Shown: positions 26,543-34,641 of the stretch, in pieces
Layout: every line of letters begins with the position of its first letter
Position numbering within the stretch: the first letter of the stretch is position 1
Source: Streptomyces sp. G-G2
GTDB taxonomy: Bacteria > Actinomycetota > Actinomycetes > Streptomycetales > Streptomycetaceae
Direction: 5' to 3'
Assembly (NCBI RefSeq): GCF_030063135.1
Contig: NZ_JASISO010000033.1
Span: 1-64,000 of the forward strand
Length of the DNA stretch: 64,000 nucleotides
Made by a program: the position numbers and the translations under genes
The notes under the pieces: model-generated
Seen by the model: the letters and a program-made list of their open reading frames with translations, nothing else
Database searches by the model: none
What the model was told of the DNA's origin: nothing

Positions 26543-28258
26543 ATGTCAGTGCAGGAGTCGCAGGAATCGCCGGACCCGCTGGACGCCGCCACTCAGGCCA
26601 CGCGGAGTCTCCAGGGTCTGTCCACCGAGCTCACCGCCCGTGTGCCGCAGCTGCTGGAGGCGATGCGGTCGGTCGGTACCGGTCTCGAGCTGCACTCCAC
26701 GCTGGACCGCATCTGTGAGACCGCCGCGGAGCTGGCGGACGCCCGGTACGCGGCGATCGGTGTCGTGGACACGGAGGGCCGCGGGCTCTCCGATTTCGTC
26801 ACCTACGGCGTCGACGCCGAAACCGCCCTGCGCATCGGGCACCGTCCCGACGGGGAACGGGGCCTGCTCGGAGCGCTGATCCAGCACCCGGACACGGTCC
26901 GGCTCACCGACCTGACGAAGGATCCGCGCTCGGCCGGGTTCCCGGCGGGGCATCCTCCGATGAAGACCTTCCTCGGGGTGCCGATCCGGGTGCAGGGCGA
27001 GATCTTCGGCAATCTGTACCTCGCCGAGAAGCACGGTGGCGTCCAGTTCAACGATTACGACGTCCACATGGTCCGGGTCCTGGCGACCGAGGCGGGCATC
27101 GCGATCGGCAACGCCCGCCTCTACGAGGCCGCCACCCAGCGCGAACGCTGGATCGACGGCTCCGTGGCCGTCACCACCGCGCTGCTGTCGGGCGGGGACG
27201 CGGACGACGCGCTCGCCGTCGTCGCCGAACAGGCCCGGCGGCTGGCCGACTCGGCCGCGGGGATCGTGATGCTGCCCGCCGAGGACGGCGGCATGGAGAT
27301 CGTCGCCGTCTCCGCCGAGAATCCGGCCACCTCGCTCGGCGTACTCATCCCGGGGGAGAGCCCGGTGGTGGAAAAGCTCCTCCAGGGCGAGCCCGTCTTC
27401 GTGGACGACGCCTCCTCGGACCCCCGCATGATAAGCCGCCTGACCAGCCAGTACGGGCCCTGCATGATGCTCCCGCTGCACAGCGGCGGGCGGGTGCTGG
27501 GCGCGTTGGTGACCCCCCGGGCGCGCGGGAAGCGGCCGTTCACCGAGGCCGAGCGGACCCTGGCCACGCAGTTCGCCTCGCAGGCGGCGCTCGCGCTGAT
27601 GATGGCCGAGGCACAGCGCGACCGGGAGCGGCTCGCGGTGTTCGAGGACCGTGACCGGATCGCCCGCGACCTGCACGACCTGGTCATCCAGCGGCTGTTC
27701 GCCACCGGGATGATGCTGGAGGGCGCGCAGCGCCGTTCCATCGTTCCCGAGGTCCGCGACGGGGTCGGCAAGGCCGTCGACGAGCTGGACGTGACGATCC
27801 AGGAGATCCGGACCGCGATCTTCGCGTTGCAGCAGGGGCCGGCCGAGGCCCCGTCCGGGCTGCGCACGCGGGTGCTCCGCGAGATCAACATGGCGGCGGT
27901 GCCACTCGGGTTCAAGCCCGCGCACCGGTTCCTGGGGCCGATCGACGCGGTGGTGGGCGAGCTGGTCGGCAAGAACCTGATCGCCGCGCTGCGCGAGGCG
28001 CTGTCCAACGCCTTCCGGCACTCCGAGGCGGCCCGGATCGAGGTGGTGGTGGACTCGACGATCACGCTGGCGGACGGGCGGCCCGGGGTCCGCCTTGAGG
28101 TGGCCGACGACGGGGTGGGCATCCCCGAGGGCGGGCGCCGCAGCGGTCTGCGGAACCTGCGGCGCCGGGCGGAGTCGCTGGGCGGATCGAGTTCGTACGG
28201 GCCGGGCATCGGGGAGGGCGGTGGCGGGACGACTCTGGTGTGGGAGGCCCCGCTCTAG
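26543..28258 (+). CDS. GAF-domain sensor histidine kinase (DevS/DosS-like)
   Basis: A 571-residue cytoplasmic kinase with two tandem GAF domains (about 55-200 and 215-365), a HisKA_3 dimerisation domain with His378 in DRIARDLHDLVIQRLF, and an HATPase with N-box ALREALSNAFRHSE and G-box ADDGVGIPEGG. The architecture matches the DevS/DosS redox and oxygen sensors of actinobacteria. Whether a GAF domain binds haem cannot be judged from sequence alone. No response regulator is adjacent, so it is an orphan kinase. Its place 115 bases downstream of Rex-controlled cydABCD suggests a hypoxia or redox role (inference). Confidence 0.88.
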   Translation: MSVQESQESPDPLDAATQATRSLQGLSTELTARVPQLLEAMRSVGTGLELHSTLDRICETAAELADARYAAIGVVDTEGRGLSDFVTYGVDAETALRIGHRPDGERGLLGALIQHPDTVRLTDLTKDPRSAGFPAGHPPMKTFLGVPIRVQGEIFGNLYLAEKHGGVQFNDYDVHMVRVLATEAGIAIGNARLYEAATQRERWIDGSVAVTTALLSGGDADDALAVVAEQARRLADSAAGIVMLPAEDGGMEIVAVSAENPATSLGVLIPGESPVVEKLLQGEPVFVDDASSDPRMISRLTSQYGPCMMLPLHSGGRVLGALVTPRARGKRPFTEAERTLATQFASQAALALMMAEAQRDRERLAVFEDRDRIARDLHDLVIQRLFATGMMLEGAQRRSIVPEVRDGVGKAVDELDVTIQEIRTAIFALQQGPAEAPSGLRTRVLREINMAAVPLGFKPAHRFLGPIDAVVGELVGKNLIAALREALSNAFRHSEAARIEVVVDSTITLADGRPGVRLEVADDGVGIPEGGRRSGLRNLRRRAESLGGSSSYGPGIGEGGGGTTLVWEAPL

Positions 28259-28291
28259 GCCGTCCCTGTCCCGTCGGGCCCGGGCCTTCCC

Positions 28292-28399
28292 GTATGTTCG
28301 GGCTCCCTCGTCGGTTCGGGATCTCCGGTCGACTGGGGATCTCCCGTCGGTTCGGGATTTCCGGTCGGCTCCGGCTCTCCCGTCCGTTCCGGATCCCGC
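28292..28399. repeat. Six tandem 18-bp units (minisatellite)
   Basis: Six consecutive imperfect 18-bp units of the type GTCGGTTCGGGATCTCCG fill 28292-28399 without gaps. They lie between the convergent stop codons of the GAF kinase and the HAD phosphatase. On the minus strand the units could encode a six-residue Pro/Glu-rich repeat, but they lie beyond the HAD stop and no start is evident. Copy number could vary between strains. Confidence 0.8.
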
Positions 28400-28418
28400 C
28401 CGGCCACGGGGTCCGGTG

Positions 28419-29294
28419 TCAGGACCGGAGGTCCGCCAGGATCCGTTCGATGACGACGGCGACCCCGTCCTCGTTGTTGGCGGCCGTACGGGCGGACGCC
28501 GCCGCGATCACATCGGGGTGGGCGTTGCCCATCGCGTACGAGGTGCCCGCCCAGCTCAGCATCTCGATGTCGTTGGGCATGTCCCCGAAGGCGACCACCT
28601 CGGCCGGGGAGATGCCGCGCTCGGCGCAGCACCGCTCCAGCGTGCTGGCCTTGGACACACCGAGACCGCTGACTTCGAGGAGCGCGGTCGGGCTGGAGCG
28701 GGTGATGGAACCGTGTACCCCCGCCGCGGCGCGGGCCAGGGTCAGGAACGCGTCCGGCGCCAGCTCGGGGTGGTGGGCGAGCAGCTTCAGCGCGGGCGCG
28801 GCCAGCCCGGTCGGGTCCTCTTCCAGGAGCTTCTCGGCGGTGGCCACGGTGGCACCCGGGTCCTGGTAGAAGGGCGGGTACGTGGGCTCGTAGTGGATCC
28901 CGGTGGTCAGCTCCACGGCGAACGAGGAGCCGGGGGCGGCGGCGCGCAGGGCGTGTACGACGGCCAGGGCGTCGGCCCTCGGCAGCTCCCGGACCTGGAC
29001 GAACTCCCGCCCCGCGTGCAGGTCGACCACCGCGGCGCCGTTCGCGCAGATGGCGAGGCCGTGGCCGTGCACGTGCGCGCTGACGACGTCCATCCAGCGG
29101 GCCGGACGGCCGGTGACGAAGAAGACCTCGATCCCTGCCTCCTCGGCGGCGGCGAGCGCGGCGACGGTGCGGTCCGACACGGACTTGTCGTCGTGCAGCA
29201 GCGTGCCGTCGAGGTCGGTGGCGATGAGGCGGGGCGAGGGGGTTGGCCCGTCCGGGCGCTGGGGAGCCGAGGTCACGGCTCCATCTTCGCCCAT
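28419..29294 (-). CDS. HAD phosphatase, Cof/sugar-phosphatase type
   Basis: A HAD-IIB hydrolase of about 291 residues. Motif I is LIATDLDGTLLHDD, motif II VFFVTGRPA, and motif IV AFGDMPNDIEML, with a C2 cap in the middle and AMGNAHPDVIAAA at the end. Family members dephosphorylate sugar phosphates or flavin mononucleotide. ATG 29294 is chosen; GTG 29276 is an equally possible start, and both precede motif I by only 15-25 residues. A close paralogue lies at 41975-42787. It is divergent from the LLM oxidoreductase. Confidence 0.88.
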   Translation of the reverse strand: MGEDGAVTSAPQRPDGPTPSPRLIATDLDGTLLHDDKSVSDRTVAALAAAEEAGIEVFFVTGRPARWMDVVSAHVHGHGLAICANGAAVVDLHAGREFVQVRELPRADALAVVHALRAAAPGSSFAVELTTGIHYEPTYPPFYQDPGATVATAEKLLEEDPTGLAAPALKLLAHHPELAPDAFLTLARAAAGVHGSITRSSPTALLEVSGLGVSKASTLERCCAERGISPAEVVAFGDMPNDIEMLSWAGTSYAMGNAHPDVIAAASARTAANNEDGVAVVIERILADLRS

Positions 29295-29451
29295 GGGCCC
29301 GGCCGACCAGACCAGCGCGGGGGGCGGGGGCGCGGAGCCGACGGTGGGCGGGGACGCGGAGCCGAACGGGGTGAGGACGCGGAGCCGAGGGGGGTGGGGG
29401 CGCGTGGTTGCGTGTACGGGGCCGTTACCCGGTCCGCCGTAGGCTCTGGGC

Positions 29452-30354
29452 ATGAGTCTGCGCCTGAGCACTGTGATTCTTCCGGTACGTCGTTGGCACG
29501 AGGGCGGCCGCGACCAGTGGGTACGAGCCGAGGAACTCGGCTTCCACACCGCCTACACCTACGACCACCTCTCCTGGCGGACCTTTCGGGAGGGGCCGTG
29601 GTTCGGCGCGGTGCCCACCCTGACGGCGGCCGCCACCGCTACCCGGCGGATGCGCCTGGGCACCCTGGTGACCTCGCCGAACTTCCGGCACCCGGTGACC
29701 CTGGCCAAGGACCTCATGTCGCTGGACGACATCTCCGGCGGCCGGATCACCCTGGGCATCGGCGCGGGCGGCAACGGCTTCGATGCCACTGCGCTCGGCC
29801 AGGAGGCCTGGACCCCGCGCGAGCGGGCCGACCGCTTCGCCGAGTTCGTACCGCTGCTGGACCGCCTGCTGACCGAAGAGTCCGTGACGCAGGAGGGCAC
29901 TTTCTACTCCGCCGACGAGGCCCGGAACATCCCCGGCTGCGTCCAGCGGCCGAGGCTGCCGTTCGCCGTGGCCGCGAACGGGCCGCGCGGGTTGAAGCTG
30001 GTCGCGCGCCATGGCCAGGCCTGGGTGACCACGGGCGACCCGAAGCTGTTCGCCGAGGGCACCCCGGAGCAGTCGGTCGAGGCGCTCCGGATCCAGATCG
30101 AGAAGCTGGGCAAGGCGTGCGCCGAGATCGGCCGGGACCCGGGGTCGGTGGAGAAGATCCTCCTGACCGGGTTCACCCCGGAGGCCAACACGCTCCTGCG
30201 CTCCGTCGACGCGTTCGTGGACTTCGTGGGGCGCCACCGCGAGCTGGGCTTCGAGGAACTGGTGATCCACGCGCCGATCCCGGACTCCGACTTCGCCGCC
30301 GACCAGGACGTGTTCGAGAAGGTCGCCACCGAGGGGCTCGCGCAGCTGGCGTAG
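29452..30354 (+). CDS. LLM-class F420-dependent oxidoreductase
   Basis: A 300-residue luciferase-like TIM-barrel protein (PF00296). Characteristic blocks are RLGTLVTSPNFRHPVTLAKDLMSLD, GGRITLGIGAGGNGFDA and FAVAANGPRGLKLVARHGQAW. Actinobacterial relatives with this SPNFRHPV-LAKD pattern mostly use coenzyme F420, but flavin use is not excluded. Substrate unknown. It is monocistronic and divergent from the HAD gene. The downstream 30358-30390 stretch has a short GTGGCGG run. Confidence 0.85.
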   Translation: MSLRLSTVILPVRRWHEGGRDQWVRAEELGFHTAYTYDHLSWRTFREGPWFGAVPTLTAAATATRRMRLGTLVTSPNFRHPVTLAKDLMSLDDISGGRITLGIGAGGNGFDATALGQEAWTPRERADRFAEFVPLLDRLLTEESVTQEGTFYSADEARNIPGCVQRPRLPFAVAANGPRGLKLVARHGQAWVTTGDPKLFAEGTPEQSVEALRIQIEKLGKACAEIGRDPGSVEKILLTGFTPEANTLLRSVDAFVDFVGRHRELGFEELVIHAPIPDSDFAADQDVFEKVATEGLAQLA

Positions 30355-30357
30355 CCG

Positions 30358-30390
30358 GTGGCGGGTGGCGGGTGGCGGGTGGCCGGTGGG
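30358..30390. repeat. Short GTGGCGG tandem run
   Basis: Four to five imperfect copies of a 7-base GTGGCGG unit directly follow the oxidoreductase stop codon. It is simple-sequence DNA with no evident function. Confidence 0.6.
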
Positions 30391-30461
30391 TCGCGGCGCG
30401 GCTGGGGGCCGGGGGGCCGGGAGCTGGAGACGTCCGACTCCCGCCCCCGCCCCGCCCGCGG

Positions 30462-31075
30462 TCAGCCCGTCAGTTCGCCCAGCGCGGTTTCGGCCTGGCC
30501 CAGCAGCCAGTGCGGCGCCGCGCCTTCCGGCAGGACGCGGACCTCCTCGATCAGCGCGCTCATGCGCGCCCCGGCCCGCTCCACCCGGCCGACCTCGTGG
30601 TCGGCGAAGGAGGCACCGCTCACGCACCAGAAGCGCTGGCTCAGGTGCTCGGGGCCGAGGTCGGCGTAGCGCGCTCCCGGTCGTCCTGCGCAGCTCCAGC
30701 GCCCGGTGTACGCGGCGGCCGCCTCCTCGCGCATTCCGGCACCCGACAGGGCGTCGGCCGCGACTGCGCGAGGTGGGCCCGGGCCCGCTGGTCCGCCCGG
30801 TCCTTGGTGAGGTCGGCGGCCAGCAGGTACTGCTCGGCCGCTCCCGCTGGGTCGTGCAACTCGGCCGGCAGATCACCGAGCAGCTCCCGGGCCTGCACCT
30901 CCATGTGCTCCCCGTGCCCGGCCAGGTCCGCCAGCGCCGACTGGAGCACCTCCAGCGCCTCGGCCTGGCGCCCGGTCGCCGCGTAGGCGCGCGAGAGCAG
31001 CAGCCTGGCCCGCGCCCCGCCCGCTCGCCTCGCGTGTGCAGGGATGGTCGCGCTGATCGTGAGGTGCCCCCTCAC
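30462..31075 (-). pseudogene. Broken tetratricopeptide-repeat protein gene
   Basis: Coding-like sequence is spread over at least two minus-strand frames. One frame reads ARARLLLSRAYAATGRQAEA and onward through TPR-like helices to RAHLAQSR near 30765. It then shifts to ADALSGAGMREEAAAAYTG, with a short third-frame patch ALELRRTTGS near 30700. After another shift it continues DLGPEHLSQRFW to a terminal LLGQAETALGELTG and stop at 30462. The 5' part before about 31020 is missing. The remnant resembles the C-terminal TPR region of a larger regulatory or scaffold protein. Sequencing error could explain the shifts but not the missing 5' half. Confidence 0.65.
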
Positions 31076-31165
31076 CGATCGTGCGTACCAGGTTAGGCGT
31101 CGACTCTGACAATCTCCCCTGGAACGGGCGTGTTTCGTGGGCGCCGCCCGGGTCGCCCCGCCCCG

Positions 31166-31705
31166 CTACCGCAGGCGCAGGAACCGCGGCGGTACGGCGT
31201 CCACCAGCCACACCCCGTTCGCGCTGATCCGGAACACGTGTCCGGCCGCCCGCATCGCCCCCGCGTCCACGCTGATCACGACCGGCCGCCCGCGGCGCGC
31301 GCCCACCCGGGTCGCGGTCTCCCGGTCGGGGGACAGGTGCACGTGGTGGCGGCGCATGGGGAGCAGTCCCTCGGCGTGGATCGGGTCCAGGGCCGCGGCG
31401 ACGGTGCCGTGGTAGAGGTACGCGGGCGGCTCGGCCTCGGGGAGGTCCAGATCGACCGCGACGGTGTGGCCCTGGCTGGCCCGGATGCGGGTGGCCTCCA
31501 CCGCGAAGCGCTGCTTGTCGTTGGTGGCGACGACGTGGTCGAGTTCGGCCCGGGTGAAGGGGAACCGGTGGTCCGCGGCGGCGCGCAGGAGATCGTCGAT
31601 CTCCACCCAGCCGTGCGGATCGAGCACCAGTCCGATTCGTTCCGGCTGATGTCTGAGGTGTTTCGAGACGTATTTGGACACCTTCACGGTGCGTTTCGCG
31701 TCCAT
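31166..31705 (-). CDS. kptA: RNA 2'-phosphotransferase (KptA/Tpt1)
   Basis: A 179-residue KptA/Tpt1 homologue. The family start SKYVSKHLRHQPERIGLVLDPHGWVEIDDLL is very well conserved, and LYHGTVAAALDPI, RRHHVHLSPDRETA and GHVFRISANGVWL carry the NAD-binding residues. Tpt1 removes an internal 2'-phosphate from RNA with NAD, making ADP-ribose cyclic phosphate; in fungi this finishes tRNA splicing. Bacteria lack that pathway, and the natural substrate is unknown. Some bacterial family members ADP-ribosylate RNA ends. ATG 31705 is chosen as the conserved start. It is divergent from the aquaporin gene. Confidence 0.93.
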   Translation of the reverse strand: MDAKRTVKVSKYVSKHLRHQPERIGLVLDPHGWVEIDDLLRAAADHRFPFTRAELDHVVATNDKQRFAVEATRIRASQGHTVAVDLDLPEAEPPAYLYHGTVAAALDPIHAEGLLPMRRHHVHLSPDRETATRVGARRGRPVVISVDAGAMRAAGHVFRISANGVWLVDAVPPRFLRLR

Positions 31706-31836
31706 GGACGTCAGCGTGCCTGGCGGAGAAACGGAAGCCAAAGGCTTTACGTTCCCTTGGATCTTGCTGAGGCCCCTCTACCGTGTTTTCGGTATACGGA
31801 ATATGTTTTCCGTTCCACTCGACCTGGGGGAGAACC

Positions 31837-32658
31837 ATGACCGCATCAGCCATAGCCGACGCCTCTCTGCCACGCCGCGCGGCGGCCGAACTCATCGGCA
31901 CGGCCGGGCTTCTCGTCGTCGTGATCGGCTCCGGAATCCAGGCCGCCGCACTGAGCCGGGACGCGGGCGTCGCTTTGATCGCCAACTCGCTGGCCTCGGC
32001 GATCGGTCTCGGTCTGATCATCACCTTGCTGGGCCCGCTGTCCGGGGCGCACCTCAACCCCGTGGTCAGCCTGACCTCCTGGTGGGCCCGGCGCACCGGG
32101 GGTGAGGGCCTGGGCGGGCGTGAGGCGCTCGTCTACACGGCGGCCCAGACCGTGGGCGCGATCGGTGGCGCGGTGCTCGCCGAGACCATGTTCGGGCGGA
32201 TACCGGGCACGTTCGCCACCCAGGTCCGCGGCGGCGGGCACCTGCTGGTGGGTGAGGTCGTCGCCACCGCCGGGCTGGTCCTCGTGATCCAGGGGCTCGG
32301 GCGGATCGGGCGGGCGAGGCTGATCCCGGTCGCGGTCGCCGGGTACATCGCCGCCGCGATCTGGTTCACCTCCTCGGGGTCCTTCGCCAACCCGGCCGGA
32401 ACCGTCGGGCGCGCCTTCAGCGATTCCTTCACCGGAATCGCGCCGCAGTCACTGCCCGGGTTCGTCGCCGCGCAGCTGGTCGGCGGCGGGCTCGGCCTGG
32501 CCCTCGCGGCCCTGCTCTACGGCGGCCGGCGCGCTGCCGCCGCGCCGGCGGACCCGGCCCCCGAGGCTCTCGCCGGGGTAGCCGCCGTAGCCGCTGTCGC
32601 CCCGGTGAACGCGACCGCCGTCACCGACCCGGGCCCCGGCTACGTGCGCGCCGGATGA
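31837..32658 (+). CDS. Aquaporin-family (MIP) channel
   Basis: A 273-residue MIP-family protein with six transmembrane segments and two half-helix motifs: SGAHLNPVVS (Asn-Pro-Val in place of the first NPA) and GSFANPAGTVGRAFS (second NPA). A 35-residue Ala/Pro-rich tail follows the last helix. The altered first motif and small residues suggest a glycerol- or metalloid-permeable channel rather than strict water transport; no arsenic genes are adjacent. ATG 31837 has a GGGGGAG ribosome site. It is convergent with the MerR gene, with DnaA-box-like 9-mers between. Confidence 0.87.
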   Translation: MTASAIADASLPRRAAAELIGTAGLLVVVIGSGIQAAALSRDAGVALIANSLASAIGLGLIITLLGPLSGAHLNPVVSLTSWWARRTGGEGLGGREALVYTAAQTVGAIGGAVLAETMFGRIPGTFATQVRGGGHLLVGEVVATAGLVLVIQGLGRIGRARLIPVAVAGYIAAAIWFTSSGSFANPAGTVGRAFSDSFTGIAPQSLPGFVAAQLVGGGLGLALAALLYGGRRAAAAPADPAPEALAGVAAVAAVAPVNATAVTDPGPGYVRAG

Positions 32659-32659
32659 C

Positions 32660-32738
32660 CTGTCCACAGGGAAAGCCCACTTGTCCACAGCTGGTTCGGT
32701 GGGGTTTGTCGGCAAACGGGTGACTGCCCTGTGGAAAC
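32660..32738. other. Three DnaA-box-like 9-mers between convergent genes
   Basis: CTGTCCACA (32660-32668), TTGTCCACA (32681-32689, the preferred Streptomyces DnaA box) and TGTGGAAAC (32730-32738, reverse of GTTTCCACA) lie in the 80-base gap between the aquaporin and MerR stop codons, with a GTTTGTCGGCAAAC palindrome at 32704-32717. This is a small candidate DnaA-binding group; it could also act as a terminator. Confidence 0.5.
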
Positions 32739-33700
32739 TAACCGCCGCGCCGTGCGAGCTCGTTCATCGTCCGCGCCTGCAATTCCCTCTCCGTCGCGGC
32801 CCGTACGAACGCCGCCACGTTCTCGGCGCCGACCAGCTCCTGCACCGCCCGTACGGTCTCGGCGGGCAGCGCCACCGGAGAGGGCCCCGGCGGCTGCGGC
32901 GGACCGGCCGCCCCCAGGTGCCGTTGCAGATGCCGGGTCGCCAGCACCCGCATCGCCCGCGCCAGCTCCGCGTCCACGGTCTGCTGGGCCAGCGGGCGCA
33001 GCCGGCGCACCATCGCGGCCGCGGCGGTCGCCGCCGCGTCGGTCAGTGTCAGCTCCACCGCGCACGCGGGATCGATGGCGGCGGTCGCCTCGGTGTGGTG
33101 GCCGAGGTAGCGGGCGAAGACGTGCTCGGTGGTGAACTCCAGGAAACGCGAGGCGATGTGCTCCACCTGACCGCGCAGCTCGCGCAGGTGCCCGGTGATC
33201 GCCGCCAGCGGGACCCCGGCCGCGTACAGCTCCGCGGCCACCGCCAGCTCCTGGGGCGACGGGACCAGGAACTCGTCCTCGCGCCCCGGGATGCGCTCCA
33301 GCACGCCCAGTTCGCAGGCCTCGTCCACCGCCGTGTCGTCCGATGTGCCGCCGAACCGCTCGTTCAGCTCGGCCCGGCTGATCCGGTCCGCCTCCTCGTC
33401 CGTCCACGGCCCGTGCACCTCGGCGACCAGCCCGAGTACGCCGCCCAGCCCGCGCCCGGCGTCCCAGGCCTCCAGCAGCTCCTTGATGGAGGCCAGGGTG
33501 TAGCCGCGGTCGAGCAGGTCGGCGATCTGGCGCAACCGCGCCAGATGGGTGTCCCGGTACACGTTGGACCGGCCGCGCCGCTCCGGCTTCGGCAGCAGGC
33601 CGCGGTCCTGGTACGCCCGGATCGTGCGCACCGTCGCCCCGCTGTGGTGCGCCAGATCCTCGATCCGGTACTCGGCTACTGCCTGATCGGACAAACCCAC
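32738..33700 (-). CDS. MerR-family regulator with a large effector domain
   Basis: A 320-residue MerR protein. The DNA-binding part spans residues about 10-80 (YRIEDLAHHSGATVRTIRAYQDRGLLP and RLRQIADLLDRGYTLASIKELLEAW). The remaining 230 residues are helical and end in an Arg-rich tail. There are no metal-binding cysteines, so an organic ligand is more likely. It lies 38 bases behind the PF10118 gene and is probably the last gene of the M24-EphD-PF10118 operon, which it may regulate. The GTG start at 33700 is tight against GGGA. Confidence 0.87.
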   Translation of the reverse strand: MGLSDQAVAEYRIEDLAHHSGATVRTIRAYQDRGLLPKPERRGRSNVYRDTHLARLRQIADLLDRGYTLASIKELLEAWDAGRGLGGVLGLVAEVHGPWTDEEADRISRAELNERFGGTSDDTAVDEACELGVLERIPGREDEFLVPSPQELAVAAELYAAGVPLAAITGHLRELRGQVEHIASRFLEFTTEHVFARYLGHHTEATAAIDPACAVELTLTDAAATAAAAMVRRLRPLAQQTVDAELARAMRVLATRHLQRHLGAAGPPQPPGPSPVALPAETVRAVQELVGAENVAAFVRAATERELQARTMNELARRGG

Positions 33701-33738
33701 TCCCTACGACAGGCCCTGCGCGGGGCCCGCAACAGGCC

Positions 33739-34641
33739 CTACGACATGGCGGCTCGGCCGACCGCGCCCGCCGCGGCGCGAGCGGCAGGCGAGGTCGTCA
33801 GGTACTCGACCGCCCTGCGCAGCGAGCCCTCCTGCGAGGGATGGTACGACCGCCGGAAGTAGCGGGGTATGGCCGCGCCCAGCTCTCTCCAGGTCGGCAG
33901 CAGCCCCTTGGCCACGGCCTCGTTGTGGGAGCGCAGCGAATAGCGGGCCCGCCCGGCGAGTTCCGGGTCGTTGCGTATGAGGTACGCCGTCCCCCACACC
34001 CACAGCCCGGCCAGCACCGGGGCGACCACGGCCATGCCCTCGATCCGGCGCGCGTACCGGGCGGCGCCGGTGCCCCCGCAGTGCTGGTACATGTCGAAGG
34101 CGACGGAGCGGTGCTCCACCTCCTCCGCGCCGTGCCAGCGCAGCAGGTCCAGCATGACCTCGTCCGCGCCCGCCCGGTCGAGGCCCTCGGCGCGCAGCAC
34201 CCAGTCCCCGAGCACCGCGGTGAACTGCTCGATCGCGGCGATCAGCGAGAGCCGGAAACGCAGCCACTCCTGGGCGGGCACCGGTGCGCCGAGCGGTGGG
34301 CTCTCGCCGAGCAGCTTCTCGAAGAGGAAGTCCACGTACTTCGTGAATTCCTCGGTCGGGAGCCGCTGCTCGGCGAGGTGGTCCAGTACGTAGGAGTGCT
34401 GGACGCTGTGCGTGGCCTCCTGGCCCATGAACCCCTTGACCTCCTTGCGCAGCCCGGGGTCGGTGACCTGCGGCAGGGCCTCCTTGAAGACCTTGACGAA
34501 CCACCGCTCCCCGGCGGGCAGCAGCAGATGGAGCACATTGATCACATGGGTGGCGGTGGGCTCGTCCGGTATCCAGTGCAGCGGGGTGGTCCGCCAGTCG
34601 AAGGCCACCCGGCGCGGGGCGATCGCGTACGCCCCGCTCAC
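33739..34641 (-). CDS. PF10118 metal-dependent hydrolase (ferritin-like helical)
   Basis: A 300-residue protein of the PF10118 'metal-dependent hydrolase' family. Paired Glu/His motifs that should hold two metals are visible: MGQEATHSVQH near residue 70 and WHGAEEVEHRSVAFD near 170, in an all-helical context resembling diiron proteins. No reaction is established for the family. The GTG at 34641 overlaps the stop of the EphD-like gene (GTGA), so the two are translationally coupled. The nearest functional hint is the neighbours: an epoxide-hydrolase/dehydrogenase fusion and an M24 enzyme. Confidence 0.85.
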   Translation of the reverse strand: MSGAYAIAPRRVAFDWRTTPLHWIPDEPTATHVINVLHLLLPAGERWFVKVFKEALPQVTDPGLRKEVKGFMGQEATHSVQHSYVLDHLAEQRLPTEEFTKYVDFLFEKLLGESPPLGAPVPAQEWLRFRLSLIAAIEQFTAVLGDWVLRAEGLDRAGADEVMLDLLRWHGAEEVEHRSVAFDMYQHCGGTGAARYARRIEGMAVVAPVLAGLWVWGTAYLIRNDPELAGRARYSLRSHNEAVAKGLLPTWRELGAAIPRYFRRSYHPSQEGSLRRAVEYLTTSPAARAAAGAVGRAAMS

